A DNA stretch of 64,000 bases from contig CAVRTA010000006.1 of NCBI GenBank assembly GCA_963724135.1, positions 248,001-312,000 of the forward strand, in the 5' to 3' direction. The notes under the pieces are model-generated. The model saw only the letters and a program-made list of their open reading frames with translations. It had not been told where the DNA came from and made no database searches. Each line of letters opens with the position of its first letter. Within the stretch, counting starts at the first letter, position 1. Below, piece by piece: positions 7,966 to 18,048 of the stretch. This DNA comes from DATLGB01 sp963724135. GTDB lineage: Bacteria > Actinomycetota > Thermoleophilia > Solirubrobacterales > Solirubrobacteraceae. The position numbers and the translations under genes were made by a program.

Positions 7966-9063
7966 TCAGGTTAGAGCCAGCAGGGCGGTGCACTGCGAGG
8001 ACAGCACGCCGCCGTTGCCGTGCACGAGCGCGACGTCGCAGTCGACCTGGCGCTCGCCGCACTCGCCGCGCAGCTGGCGCACCGCCTCGACGATCTCGAG
8101 CAGCCCGTACATCCCCGGGTGGCAGTAGGACAGGCCGCCGCCATTGGTGTTCATCGGGAGGCCGGCGCCGCCGGGAGCCGTGCGGCCGCCCTCGACGTAG
8201 GCCCCGCCCTCCCCCTTGGCGCAGAAGCCGAGGTCCTCGAGGAACAGGATCGGCGTGATCGTGAAGGCGTCGTAGAGCATCAGCAGGTCGACGTCGGCGG
8301 GCGTGAGGTCGGCCTCGGCGAAGGCGCGCCGGCCCGACTCGACCGCGGCCGTCCTGACGATGTCGGGCATGTAGGAGAGATGGCGGTGGGTCGTCGCCTC
8401 CCCCACTCCGAGCACGCGCACCCCGGAATCGCCGCGCACCAGCACCGCGGCGGCGCCGCCGTCGGTGACCAGGCAGCAGTCGCGCACGCCGAGCGGGTCG
8501 CACACGCGCGGGGAGGCGAGCACGTCCTCGATGGCGAGCTCGTCGCGCGACCACGCGCCCGGGTTGAGCTGCGCCCAGCGGCGCGCGCTGACCGCGACCT
8601 CGGCGAGCTGCTCGGGCGTCGTACCGAACTCGTGCATGTGGCGGGACGCCGCCAGCGCGTACGCCGTCACCGGGTTCATCGGCGCGTACGGCGCCTCGTA
8701 GGGGTCGATCTCCTGCACCGACGCGCTGCCGCGCCCGACCAGCCGCTGCGTCGACCCGTAGACGATCAGCGCGACCTCGCAGCGGCCGGCCTCGATCGCG
8801 GCGGCGGCATGCGCGAGGTGGGCCACGAACGACGACCCGCCGACGTTCGTGCCGTCGAGATAGCGGGGGCGGATGCCGAGCTGCTCGGCCGCGCTCAGCG
8901 CCGGCATGTTGAGCTGCGACGTGGACGCGAAGAGCCCGTCGACGGCGCCGAGCGCCAGGCCCGCGTCGGCGAGCGCGCGCAGCGATGCCTGCACCATCAG
9001 GTCCTCGGGCCGCGTCCCCGGCTCCAGGTCCTTGAAGTCCGCCTCGGCGACGCCGGCGATCAC
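7966..9063 (-). CDS. Thiolase-family protein (SCP-x/BbsB-like)
   Basis: A 365-residue thiolase-fold protein with the late motifs MNTNGGGLSYCHPGM and VHGNGGVLSS of the lipid-transfer/acetyl-CoA acyltransferase group. The position of the usual N-terminal nucleophilic Cys reads TNVGGSSFVA, with no cysteine, as in several SCP-x-like thiolases that work with a DUF35 partner. GTG at 9063 overlaps the DUF35 stop (GTGA). It probably acts in beta-oxidation or ring/side-chain degradation with the neighbouring dehydrogenase gene. Confidence 0.82.
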   Translation of the reverse strand: MIAGVAEADFKDLEPGTRPEDLMVQASLRALADAGLALGAVDGLFASTSQLNMPALSAAEQLGIRPRYLDGTNVGGSSFVAHLAHAAAAIEAGRCEVALIVYGSTQRLVGRGSASVQEIDPYEAPYAPMNPVTAYALAASRHMHEFGTTPEQLAEVAVSARRWAQLNPGAWSRDELAIEDVLASPRVCDPLGVRDCCLVTDGGAAAVLVRGDSGVRVLGVGEATTHRHLSYMPDIVRTAAVESGRRAFAEADLTPADVDLLMLYDAFTITPILFLEDLGFCAKGEGGAYVEGGRTAPGGAGLPMNTNGGGLSYCHPGMYGLLEIVEAVRQLRGECGERQVDCDVALVHGNGGVLSSQCTALLALT

Positions 9064-9368
9064 GACGGATCGAATACCGGGACCCCTTCCTCGAAGGCCA
9101 GCTGCACTCGCATCCCGATCCGCGCCTCGCCGCGGACGCGGCTCATCATCCGAAAGCCCTCGTCGAGGTCGACCAGCGCGATCCCCCGCGGCTCGCCGCC
9201 CCGGGGCCGCGCGACCGTGCACGCGTAGACCGTGCCCGCCCCGGCGGACTCGCGCCACGCGAGCCCCGGCAGCGCGCGCGGCGGGAACACCGCCCGCTCC
9301 CCGTCGGACTGGTAGAGCAGGACACCCCGCGAGCAGCCCTCCTCGAAGTGCGCGCGCGGGGATGGCAT
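9060..9368 (-). CDS. DUF35 OB-fold protein lacking the zinc ribbon
   Basis: A 102-residue OB-fold protein of the kind encoded beside SCP-x-like thiolases, where it forms a hetero-complex and supports acyl-CoA cleavage. The C-terminal OB part (GTVYACTVARPRGGEPRGIA) is clear. The N-terminal rubredoxin-like zinc ribbon normally carries four Cys; here only one Cys (EEGCSRG) remains, so zinc binding seems lost. It is translationally coupled to the thiolase and divergent from the dehydrogenase gene. Confidence 0.75.
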   Translation of the reverse strand: MPSPRAHFEEGCSRGVLLYQSDGERAVFPPRALPGLAWRESAGAGTVYACTVARPRGGEPRGIALVDLDEGFRMMSRVRGEARIGMRVQLAFEEGVPVFDPS

Positions 9369-9387
9369 CGGCCCGTATCTTGCCCGG

Positions 9388-10863
9388 ATGCTCGTCGGGG
9401 TGTGTGGCGCGGGGACGATGGGGCTCGGGATCGCCGAGATCTCGCCCGAGGCCAGGGTGTGGGACCCCGACGCGCAGGCCCGCGAGCGGGCCGCGGCGAA
9501 GCAGCTGTTCGTCACCGACGACCTGTCCGAGCTCGCCGACTGCGACGTCGTGATCGAGGCCGCGCCCGAGGACCTCGCGCTCAAGCAGGAGCTGTTCGCG
9601 CAGCTCGAGGACATCGTCGCCGAGGACGCCGTGCTGGCGACCAACACGTCGTCGCTGCTGGTGACCGCGATCGCGTCGAGGGCGCGTCACCCCGAGCGCG
9701 TGGTCGGCATGCACTTCTTCAACCCGCCGACGAAGATGGAGCTCGTCGAGGTGGTGGCGGGCGACCGCTCCGGCGAGGCCGCGCTGGCGAAGGCGCGCGC
9801 GCTCGGCGAGGCGATGGGGCGCACGGTGATCGACGCCGTCGACGGCATCGGCTTCCTCGTGAACCGCTGCAACCGCCCCTTCAACCTCGAGGCGCTGCGG
9901 TGCGTGGCGGAGGGCATCGCGACGCCCGAGCAGATCGACCGCATCGTCCGCCTCGGCGGCGGCTTCCGGATGGGCCCGTTCGAGCTGATGGACCTCGTCG
10001 GGCTCGACACGAGCTACGCCGTGCAGCAGTCCTTCTTCAACCAGAGCTTCGGCGAGCCGCGCTGGCGGCCGGCGCCGCAGGTCGGCAAGCTCGTCGCCGC
10101 GGGCAAGCTGGGCCGCAAGACCGGCGAGGGGTTCTACAGGTACCCGCGCGAACGCGCTACCACGGGGTCAGGCCCCGTGGTAGCGGCCGGCGGCATGGTC
10201 GTGATCGCCGGCGAGAGCCCGCTCGCGCAGGGGCTGCTCGAGCGGGCCGGTGAGGCGGGCTGGGATGCTGTGGGACCGGCCGAGGCGGCGGGCTCCGTCC
10301 CGGATCTGATCGTCGACTGCGGCGCGACCGACGACGACCCGCCGAACCGGACCCGCCCGCCCGCGCCGCAGGTGATCCTGTGCGACACCGCGCCGCTGGC
10401 CGCGCTGGATCCCGGCGGGTCGAGCGTGGGTTTCTACGCGCTGCCGCCTCTGCGCGGGCTGGTCGAGCTGACACGGCAGCCCGGTAGCTCGGATGCCGCC
10501 GTGGCGGGTGCGGAGCGCTTCTTCGGATCATTGCAACTGCGCACCGAGTGGGTGGGAGACGCACCGGGGTTGGTGCTGGGCCGGATCGTCGGACAGCTCG
10601 TCAACGAGGCCTGCTTCGCGCTGGGAGAGGGAGTCGGGTCGGCATCGGACATCGACCTCGGGATGACGCTCGGCGTCCGCCACCCGCGCGGGCCGCTGGA
10701 GTGGGCGGACCTGATCGAGCCGATCGAGGTCCTCGCCGTCATCCGCGGACTGCACGAGGAGCTCGGCGACCCGCGCTACCGGCCCGCGCCCGCGCTCCTG
10801 CGCGCCGCCCGCACCGGCGAGCCGCTGGCCTTCCCCCGCCGAACGCGCAGGATCTCCGGATAG
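9388..10863 (+). CDS. 3-hydroxyacyl-CoA dehydrogenase, two-domain form
   Basis: A 491-residue enzyme. The NAD-binding domain starts VGVCGAGTMGLGIAE; NTSSLLVTAIA, then HFFNPP (near 110) and a first C-terminal domain (about 180-255) follow. A linker at about 256-268 is encoded by a perfect 31-bp palindrome. The last half contains a degenerate second Rossmann-like segment and another 3HCDH domain, as in PaaH/PhbB-like 3-hydroxybutyryl-CoA dehydrogenases. It oxidises L-3-hydroxyacyl-CoA with NAD, probably together with the thiolase across the divergent promoter. The stop codon forms the loop of a strong hairpin. Confidence 0.88.
   Translation: MLVGVCGAGTMGLGIAEISPEARVWDPDAQARERAAAKQLFVTDDLSELADCDVVIEAAPEDLALKQELFAQLEDIVAEDAVLATNTSSLLVTAIASRARHPERVVGMHFFNPPTKMELVEVVAGDRSGEAALAKARALGEAMGRTVIDAVDGIGFLVNRCNRPFNLEALRCVAEGIATPEQIDRIVRLGGGFRMGPFELMDLVGLDTSYAVQQSFFNQSFGEPRWRPAPQVGKLVAAGKLGRKTGEGFYRYPRERATTGSGPVVAAGGMVVIAGESPLAQGLLERAGEAGWDAVGPAEAAGSVPDLIVDCGATDDDPPNRTRPPAPQVILCDTAPLAALDPGGSSVGFYALPPLRGLVELTRQPGSSDAAVAGAERFFGSLQLRTEWVGDAPGLVLGRIVGQLVNEACFALGEGVGSASDIDLGMTLGVRHPRGPLEWADLIEPIEVLAVIRGLHEELGDPRYRPAPALLRAARTGEPLAFPRRTRRISG
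10155..10185. repeat. 31-bp perfect palindrome inside coding sequence
   Basis: Arms CGCTACCACGGGG (10155-10167) and CCCCGTGGTAGCG (10173-10185) pair perfectly around the 5-base loop TCAGG. It is translated as ATTGSGPVVA in the inter-domain linker of the hydroxyacyl-CoA dehydrogenase. The geometry (13-5-13) is identical to that of the palindromes at 28997-29060 and 46575-46605, although the outer arm sequence differs. Confidence 0.85.
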
Positions 10864-10874
10864 TCCGGAGATCC
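10850..10874. terminator. Hairpin containing the dehydrogenase stop codon
   Basis: GGATCTCCGGA (10850-10860) and TCCGGAGATCC (10864-10874) form a perfect 11-bp stem whose 3-base loop is the TAG stop itself. No T-run follows, as is common in high-GC actinobacteria. It probably ends the transcript before the subtilase gene. Confidence 0.55.
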
Positions 10875-10905
10875 GGCGGGTTCGGCGATCCCTAGCCTCG
10901 ATCGG

Positions 10906-12447
10906 GTGCAGCTTGCCGCGGCGGTCGCGATCCTCGCCAGCGCCGTCCCGGCGCCTCCGCATGAGCTTCCCGGCGAGGCGACTGCCGCCGCCAGCGGGAC
11001 CTGGCTCGTCGGTGCCAAACCGGGGACCGGGGCGGCCGAGGTCGTCAGGGGGGCGGGTGGGCGCCGGATCATGGCAGGCGCGTTCGAGGTGCCGGCCGCC
11101 CAGGCACGCGAGGTGGCGAGGCGCATCGAGCTGACGTACGCGGAGCCCAACGTCACGCGCCGGCTGGATCAGCGTGCCGTCCCCGACGACCCGCTGACGC
11201 CGAGCTCGCGCTGGCGTGACGCCGCCATCGACCCGGCGCTCGTGCCGCCGGCCGTCACCGACACGAGCCCGCTGCTCGCGCTGGTCGACTCGAAGGCACA
11301 GGTCTCCCACCCCGAGTTCGAGGGCGGCAACGTCGCCACGCTCACCGGCCGCAGGGTCGGGGTGAGCCACGGCACCGAGACGCTCGGGGTCGCGGTCGCG
11401 CCACAGAACGGGGTCGGGATCGTCGGCGCGTACCCCGGGGCGCGGGCTCTCAACGTCCCGCTGCCCAACCGCCGCATCGGCTGCGCGGACTCGGCCCGCG
11501 CCATCCGCCGCGCCGTGGAGGCCGGTGCCGCGGTGATCAACATGAGCTACGGCTCGACCGCGTTCTGCCAGACCGAGTACCAGGCTCTCCAGCTCGCGAC
11601 GCACCACGGCATCACGCTCGTCGCGGCCGGCGGCAACGACCGCCGCAGCGGCAACCCGTACGAGTTCCCGGGCAGCCTCCCGCACGTCCTCACGGTCGGG
11701 GCGCTGACACCGCGCGACCGCGCCGCGTTCTTCTCCAACGCGAGCCCCGCCCTCGATCTCGTCGCACCGGGCGTGGGCATCATCGCGCCGCTCCCGCTCA
11801 AGTTCGACTCCGACGACCGCCGCCGCAACGGCTACACGGCCGTGGCGGGGACGAGCTTCGCGGCGCCGATCGTCTCCGCCGCCGCGCTGTGGCTGCGGGC
11901 CGCCCGCCCCCAGCTCACCGTCGACCAGGTTGCGCAGGCGCTGCGCCTCTCCACCCGCGACATCCATCGCAAGGGCCGGGACTCGGCGACCGGCTACGGC
12001 AAGCTCGACCTCGCCGCCGCGCTCGAGCACAGGCCGCCGGCGCCCGACCCGCTCGAGCCCAACGAGGACTTCCGCTTCGTGGACGGCCGCGCGTACGGAG
12101 CGCGCGCGGAGGCGATCTGGACCGGCGCGAGGTCGACCAGGCTGACCGCTCTGCTCGACCTGTTCGAGGACCCGAGCGACGTCTACCGCGTGCGCGTCCC
12201 CAGCCGCCGGGCGCTGCACGTCCGGGTCAAGCCGGCCTTCGGCAACACCGATCTCGACGTGTACGCGGGCGGCGCGCCGACGGTCGCCTCCGACCGCGGC
12301 CTGCTCGCGCGCTCCCAGCGCAAGGGCTCGCGGAGCGACCGGGCGCGCATCCGCAACCGCAGCGCGCGGACGCGCACGGCGTACATCCAGGTCTACGTGC
12401 GCGGGCGCGACCCGCTCGACAGCCGCTACACGCTCAGCGTGTGGTAG
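10906..12447 (+). CDS. Secreted S8 (subtilisin-family) serine peptidase with C-terminal PPC-like domain
   Basis: A 513-residue exported protease. A short signal-like N-terminus is followed by a possible propeptide. The catalytic triad is seen as Asp in LLALVDSKAQ (near 125), His in VSHGTETLGVAVA (near 156) and Ser in AGTSFAAPIVSAA (near 325). Residues about 380-513 look like a pre-peptidase C-terminal beta-sandwich (DVYRVRVP, ending YTLSVW). The usual HGTHVAG around the His is HGTETLG. GTG start at 10906. It ends 14 bases inside the convergent trxB gene. Confidence 0.85.
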   Translation: MQLAAAVAILASAVPAPPHELPGEATAAASGTWLVGAKPGTGAAEVVRGAGGRRIMAGAFEVPAAQAREVARRIELTYAEPNVTRRLDQRAVPDDPLTPSSRWRDAAIDPALVPPAVTDTSPLLALVDSKAQVSHPEFEGGNVATLTGRRVGVSHGTETLGVAVAPQNGVGIVGAYPGARALNVPLPNRRIGCADSARAIRRAVEAGAAVINMSYGSTAFCQTEYQALQLATHHGITLVAAGGNDRRSGNPYEFPGSLPHVLTVGALTPRDRAAFFSNASPALDLVAPGVGIIAPLPLKFDSDDRRRNGYTAVAGTSFAAPIVSAAALWLRAARPQLTVDQVAQALRLSTRDIHRKGRDSATGYGKLDLAAALEHRPPAPDPLEPNEDFRFVDGRAYGARAEAIWTGARSTRLTALLDLFEDPSDVYRVRVPSRRALHVRVKPAFGNTDLDVYAGGAPTVASDRGLLARSQRKGSRSDRARIRNRSARTRTAYIQVYVRGRDPLDSRYTLSVW

Positions 12448-13424
12448 CCCACTGGGCCTCGGCGGGGTCGGCGACGCCCTCGAGGGCCTCGGGCGTCGGG
12501 ACCTGGGGGTTGTCGCGCAGGTACCACTCCGCGTCGAGCGCCGCCTGACAGCCGGAGCCGGCCGCGGTCACAGCCTGGCGGTAGGTGTGGTCGACGAGAT
12601 CGCCGGCGGCGAAGATGCCCGGCGCCTTCGTGCGCGTCGAGCGGCCCTCGACGACCACGTAGCCGTTCTCGTCGAGCTCGACGATGTCGCGGACGAGCTC
12701 TGACTGGGGCTCGTGGCCGATGGCGATGAAGGCGCCGTCGATCTCGAGCTCGCGCTCCTCGCCGGTCTCGGTGTTGACGAGTTTGGCGACCTTCAGCGCG
12801 GGCTCGCCGGAGAACTCCGCCACCGTGTACGGCGTCAGGAACTCGATGTTCTCGATGCCGCGAGCGCGCTCGAGCATGATCTTCGACGCGCGGAACTCGT
12901 CGCGCCGGTGCACGATCGCCACCTTCGAGGAGAACTTGGCCAGGAAGATCGCCTCCTCCATCGCCGAGTCGCCGCCGCCGACGATGAGGGTCGGCTTGTC
13001 CTTGAAGAACGCCGCGTCGCAGGTGGCGCAGTAGGAGACACCGCGGCCCGAGAGCTCCTCCTCGCCGGGCACGCCGAGCTTCTTGTGCTCCGCCCCCATG
13101 GCGAGGATCAGGGTGCGAGTCTCGTAGACGTCGTCGCCGACGAACACCTTGTGCGGACGTCTCGCCGGGCTCGATCTTCGTCGCCAGATCGGTGATGAAG
13201 CGCGTGCCGAAGTCCTCGGCCTGGTCGCGCATCTTCTGCATCAGCTCGGGGCCCATGATCCCGCCACCGGGGAAGCCGGGGTAGTTCTCGACGTCGGTGG
13301 TCTGCTGCAGCAGGCCACCCCACATCCAGCCCTCGATCACCAGGGGGTTGAGGTTGGCGCGCGCGGTGTAGAGGGCGGCCGTGTAGCCCGCTGGGCCCGA
13401 GCCGACGATGATCACGTTTTCCAT
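12434..13424 (-). CDS. trxB: Thioredoxin reductase (one frameshift)
   Basis: FAD/NADPH-dependent enzyme that reduces thioredoxin. The first part opens VIIVGSGPAGYTAALYTARA; the redox motif CATC occurs in SYCATCDAAFF and the NADPH site in VGGGDSAMEEA, with the closing FAD motif GIFAAGDLVD. Total length is about 329, normal for TrxB. The frame breaks by one extra base near 13148, between GETSA and KVFVGDDVYETRT; both sides are well conserved, so a sequence error is likely. ATG at 13424. No trxA is adjacent. Confidence 0.9.
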
Positions 13425-13431
13425 TGCTTCA

Positions 13432-14466
13432 CTAAGTATAGGTAGGGGCCTGGTCGTTACGCCACGTCTCCACGGTGCGGCGCAGGGCGAGGAACGCGAT
13501 CACGCCCGGCACCGTCGGCAGCCAGAACGTGAAGCCGCGGTAGGTCAGCACGGCGACCAGCGCGAGACCGGAGTCGACCCCCAGCGCCGCGAACGCCCCG
13601 ATCATCCCGCCGTCGACGCCGCCGATCCCGCCCGGCAGGGGCAGCAGGTTGCCGAGCATGCCGACGAAGAAGCCGACGACCAGCACCGCGATCGGCGGCG
13701 AGTGGCCGAAGGCCTCGAACGCCGCCCACAGCACTGCGATCTGGAACGCCCAGAACGCGACCGCGCCGACGACTGCCGCATCGGGATGGCGCAGCCGCCG
13801 GAGCGCGATGCGGATGCCCGCGGACGCGCTCGCGGGCAGGTGCGCGAGCCGCTTCAGCGGCCCCTGCTCGAGCCGCTGCGGCAGCCCCGGCGGGACGAAG
13901 CCGAGCGAGAGCCCGAGAACGGTCACACCCACCGCCAGCAGCGCGGGTACGAACGTCATGGCGAACGGCGCGTTGCCCGGGAGGACCCCGAAGTACAGGG
14001 CGAACCCGAACAGCGCCACCGCCGCCGTGTAGATCAGGTACTGGGTGACGATGAAGCTGACGGTGCGGTCGGCGACCTCGCGACGCTCGAGCCCCGCGCG
14101 GCGGAGCGCCCACGACTGGAGCACCAGCCCACCCGCGCCGCCGGCCGAGAAGATCCGCGTCGCCGCCAGCGCCGCCATCGTGACCTGCAGGCTCTCCCGC
14201 CAGGCCAGCCCGGCCTGGTAGGTGCGGTGGAACTGGAGCAGGTAGCCGCCGAACATGCCGACCGTGAACACACCCGCCGCCACCAGCCACGCGGGGTCGC
14301 CGCGGCTGATCCGGTGCCAGGTGTCCTCGAGCCCCGCGAGCTGCGGCAGCAGCAGGTACAGCGCGACCGCGGTGAGGACGGCGAAGACGGCCAGCACGAC
14401 GAGCTTGCGCGGCGTGACGTCGAAGGACAGGCCCTCGTCGTCGTGCCGGGTCACCTCTGTGCTCAA
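13432..14466 (-). CDS. YbhN/UPF0104 flippase-like membrane protein
   Basis: A 344-residue integral membrane protein with about seven to eight hydrophobic helices, matching the lysylphosphatidylglycerol-synthase transmembrane (UPF0104) family, including the conserved region GMLGNLLPLPGGIGGVDG. Members are implicated in lipid or polyprenyl-lipid translocation. TTG at 14466 overlaps the stop of the PAP2 gene (TTGA), so the two are coupled; trxB follows after 7 bases. Confidence 0.85.
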   Translation of the reverse strand: MSTEVTRHDDEGLSFDVTPRKLVVLAVFAVLTAVALYLLLPQLAGLEDTWHRISRGDPAWLVAAGVFTVGMFGGYLLQFHRTYQAGLAWRESLQVTMAALAATRIFSAGGAGGLVLQSWALRRAGLERREVADRTVSFIVTQYLIYTAAVALFGFALYFGVLPGNAPFAMTFVPALLAVGVTVLGLSLGFVPPGLPQRLEQGPLKRLAHLPASASAGIRIALRRLRHPDAAVVGAVAFWAFQIAVLWAAFEAFGHSPPIAVLVVGFFVGMLGNLLPLPGGIGGVDGGMIGAFAALGVDSGLALVAVLTYRGFTFWLPTVPGVIAFLALRRTVETWRNDQAPTYT

Positions 14467-15444
14467 TGGGTCTCGCTTCGCTCGCCATCGCTGAACGCTT
14501 CGCGTTCGCTACCGGCGCGCTCCAGCGCCTGCACGCCGCGCGAAACGGCGCCGCCGACGCCGGTCAGCTGCGGGATGGCGCGCCGTACGGCCTCCGTGAG
14601 CGCGTAGCCCGCGGCGAGGTCGACGACGTAGTGCTCACCGAGGTAGACGAGCGCGACGCCCAGCGTGCCCGCGTACGCCCAGCCCAGTGCGCCGGGCACC
14701 GGGCCGATCTCGCTCAGCAGCACGAGCGGCCATGACCGAGGTTGCGAAGTGCAGGGAAGGCATCGCGGCCAGCGGGTTTCCGGCCAGGAAGTCGAACAGC
14801 GGCGCCCAGCCAGACTGCCAGAACTCCTCTCCGTACTCCACCATCATGCGCCTCAGCTCCGGGGTCTTGCCCTCCTCAACTACATCAAGCTGCGCGGCGT
14901 ACCAGGGCGGCGCGGTCGGCAGCTTCCAGTAGCCGATCAGCCCGAGGTCGAAGGTCGCGTACATGTGCACGGCCGCGCGCGGGAACTGGTCGCGGTGGCG
15001 CGCGAGCACGTAGACGACCGTGCCGTGCGGCACCAGGAACCACAGCCAGTGGCACCACACGAGCACCTTCTCGAACGTGCGGAACCGGGGTGGGTGGGTT
15101 GCAATCGAGAACGTGCGCTGGAGGCGGACGGTCGGCAGGGTCCCCAGCCCGATCACGCGGTCGAGGCGCCCGGGGTAGCGCAGGTGCACCCGGGCGCGCA
15201 GCGCCTCGGGGTCGTCGTTGGGCATCTCGTAGCCGGCCAGATACGCCCACATCTGCAGGCTGACCGTCGCGACGTCCCGCGCGCGCGAGCGCGGGAACAG
15301 GACGCACAGCGCGACGGGCGCGGCCGCGGCGGATCCGAGGACGGCGATCGGCCGGAGCTTGAGGCGGCGGCGGATGAGTGGTGCCGCGACACCCAGCGCT
15401 AGGGCGGCACCGGCCACCGCCCTGACAGGGGTGCGGACTCGCAC
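14463..15444 (-). CDS. PAP2-superfamily phosphatase (one frameshift)
   Basis: A membrane phosphatase of the PAP2/inositol phosphorylceramide synthase-like type, about 327 residues when joined. Phosphatase motifs are AMPSLHFATSVMA and, after the break, LGEHYVVDLAAGYALTEA. The frame shifts by one base near 14727, inside a helix right after the first motif. GTG start at 15444. It probably acts on phospholipids or polyprenyl phosphates and is paired with the flippase-like gene. The 29-base gap to divergent ctaC leaves little room for two promoters. Confidence 0.8.
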
Positions 15445-15473
15445 GGCGCGCCGAGGATAGACTCCCGCGCGCT

Positions 15474-16344
15474 TTGCGCAGGACCACGCTCTTGATGGCC
15501 GGGGCGCTCACACTCGGCCTGACCACGAACGCCTTTGCCGGCGCCTTCACACCGGAATCGGGCGGGTCCCCGAACGCCGACGACATCTCGACGCTCTACA
15601 AGCTGATCGGAGTCCTTGCGATCATCGTCTTCGTCGTCGTCGAAGGCGCGCTGCTGTGGGCGTTCTTCAAGTTCAAGGCCCGCAAGGGCGCGGTGGCGGC
15701 GCAGATCCACGGCAACACGCGGCTCGAGATCGCCTGGACGGCCGGCGGCGGCCTCCATTCTCATCTTCCTGGTCGTCTTCACCTTCATCAAGCTGCCCGA
15801 CATCAAGAACCCGGCCCCCACCGGCGAGAACGGCCTCCAGTTCGCGTCCGCCGCGATCTACGCGTCCACCGACCAGCCGTCGCCGCCCGACGGCAAGGCG
15901 CTCAAGATCGTCGTCGACGGGCAGCAGTACGTGTGGCGCTACCAGTACCCGGGTCCCAAGAACGTCTTCGCCTACACCGAGATGGTGGTCCCGTCGGACA
16001 CGACCGTCGTCCTCGACATCACGGCCGACGACGTCGCGCACTCGTGGTGGATACCGAAGCTCGGCGGCAAGATGGACGCGATCCCGGGCTACACCAACCA
16101 CACGTGGTTCAAGGCCCGGCCCGGGCTCTACCGCGGCCAGTGCGCCGAGCTGTGCGGGCGCAACCACGCGAACATGCTCGCGCAGGTGCGCGTGGTCTCG
16201 CCCGAGGAGTACCAGGAGTGGTACGACGAGCAGGCTGACCGCATCAAGTCCGCGCAGGAGGCTCAGGCCGAGGGGCGGCGCAAGTACGAGGGCGGCGGCA
16301 TCGCACCGTCCGAGCAGGCCGACGAGGACCAGGTGACCGGATGA
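15474..16344 (+). CDS. ctaC: Cytochrome c oxidase subunit II, first oxidase (one frameshift)
   Basis: The CuA subunit that takes electrons from cytochrome c. A signal peptide (about 1-24) precedes two membrane helices (GVLAIIVFVVVEGALLWAFF and the one interrupted by the frameshift) and a CuA cupredoxin domain with SWWIPKLGGKMDAIPG and CAELCGRNHANML, which supplies the Cys, His and Met ligands. A single extra base near 15752 breaks the second helix. TTG at 15474 is the earliest start; ATG at 15495 is possible. The stop overlaps ctaD (ATGA). Confidence 0.9.
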
Positions 16345-18048
16345 GCACCACCGTGGACGCCCCGGAGCGCGAGATCCGCCGCCCCGAGATCATCGCCCAC
16401 GACGTCAAGCCCGAACCCAAGGGCTGGTACTCGTGGGTGACGACGACCGATCACAAGAAGATCGGGATCATGTACCTCTGGACGGTCGCCGTCTTCTTCT
16501 TGGTCGGCGGCGTCGAGGCGCTGATGATGCGCCTCCAGCTCGGGGTCCCGGACAACGAGCTGCTCTCGCCCGAGAAGTACAACCAGATCATGACCCTGCA
16601 CGGGACGACGATGATCTTCCTGGTCATCGTCCCGGTCTGGGCCGGCTTCGCGAACTACCTCGTCCCGCTGATGATCGGCGCGCGCGACGTCGCCTTCCCG
16701 CGGCTGAACGCGTGGTCGTACTGGATGTTCCTGTTCGGCGGCGTCGCGCTGTACGCGTCGCTGTTCTTCACGCCGCCGGAGGCGGGCTGGTTCAGCTACG
16801 TGCCGCTGTCAGCGCGCGAGTACTCCGCGTCGAACGGTCAGGAGGCGTGGATCTACATGGTCCACCTGACGGGCCTGTCGTCGATCCTGGGCGCGATCAA
16901 CTTCATCGCGACGATCCACAACATGCGCGCGCGCGGCATGGGCTGGGGCCGATTGCCGCTGTTCGTGTGGGCGATCCTGATCTACGCGTACCTGATCATC
17001 ATCGCGCTGTCGTCGCTGGCGGCGACCGTGACGATGCTGCTGCTCGACCGCAACTTCGACACGAACTTCTTCGACCCGACGGAGGGCGGCTCGGCGCTGC
17101 TGTGGCAGCACCTGTTCTGGTTCTTCGGGCACCCCGAGGTCTACATCCTCGTGTTGCCCGCGTTCGGCGTCTTCAGCGAGGTGCTGCCGGTGTTCGCGCG
17201 CAAGCCGATCTTCGGCTACAAGGCGATCGCGGCGGCGACTGCGGCGATCGCCTTCCTGGGCCTGCTCGTGTGGGCGCACCACATGTTCTCCGTGCCGACC
17301 TCGACGGTCGTGCTGGCGTTCTTCATGCTGTCCTCGTTCGTGATCGCCGTGCCGACAGGCGTGAAGATCCTCAACTGGATCGCGACGCTGTGGCGCGGGA
17401 CGATCGAGTACCGCGTCGCCCTGCTGTACTCCGTCGCCGCCATCGGCACGTTCCTGCTCGGCGGCATCACCGGCATCTTCCTGGCCGTCTTCCCCGTCGA
17501 CTGGCAGCTCACCGACACGTACTTCGTCGTCGCGCACTTCCACTACACGGCGTTCGGCGCGGCCGCCTTCGGCATGTTCGCGGCGCTCTACTACTGGTTC
17601 CCGAAGATGTCGGGCCGGATGCTCAACGAGCGCGTCGGCAAAGCTCGGGTTCGCGCTCGTCCTCATCGGCTTCCACGTGACGTTCCTGATCCAGCACGCG
17701 GCCGGCCTGTCGGGCATGCCGCGGCGCATCTACGAGTACGACGGTGCTGCGGGCTGGAGCGGCTACAACATGGTCTCGACGATCGGCTCGTTCATCCTCG
17801 CGCTCGGCGTGGGGCTCGCGGTGCTCAACGTCCTCGGCGCGCTGCGCCGAGGGGCGCTCGCCGGGCCCGACCCGTGGAAGGCCAACACGCTCGAGTGGTA
17901 CACGACCTCGCCGCCGCCCGAGCACAACTTCGACGTGATCCCACGCGTCCGCTCGGTCGAGCCGATGAAGGACCTGCGCCGCCAGGTCGAGCGCGAGACC
18001 GGGGAGACGCAGCGCCACGCGCCCAGCCGGGCGCTCGCCGAGGCATGA
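16341..18048 (+). CDS. ctaD: Cytochrome c oxidase subunit I, A1 type (one frameshift)
   Basis: The haem-copper catalytic subunit with about twelve helices. Low-spin haem His is in MTLHGTTM, CuB and the cross-linked Tyr in FFGHPEVYILVLP, the HH pair in VWAHHMFSVP, and the haem ligands in VAHFHYTAFG. The Glu of HPEVY marks an A1-type oxidase with a canonical D-channel. The frame breaks at 17640-17642, where AAA replaces an expected AA; the C-terminus resumes LGFALVLIGFHVTFLIQH. It overlaps ctaB by ATGA. Confidence 0.92.
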
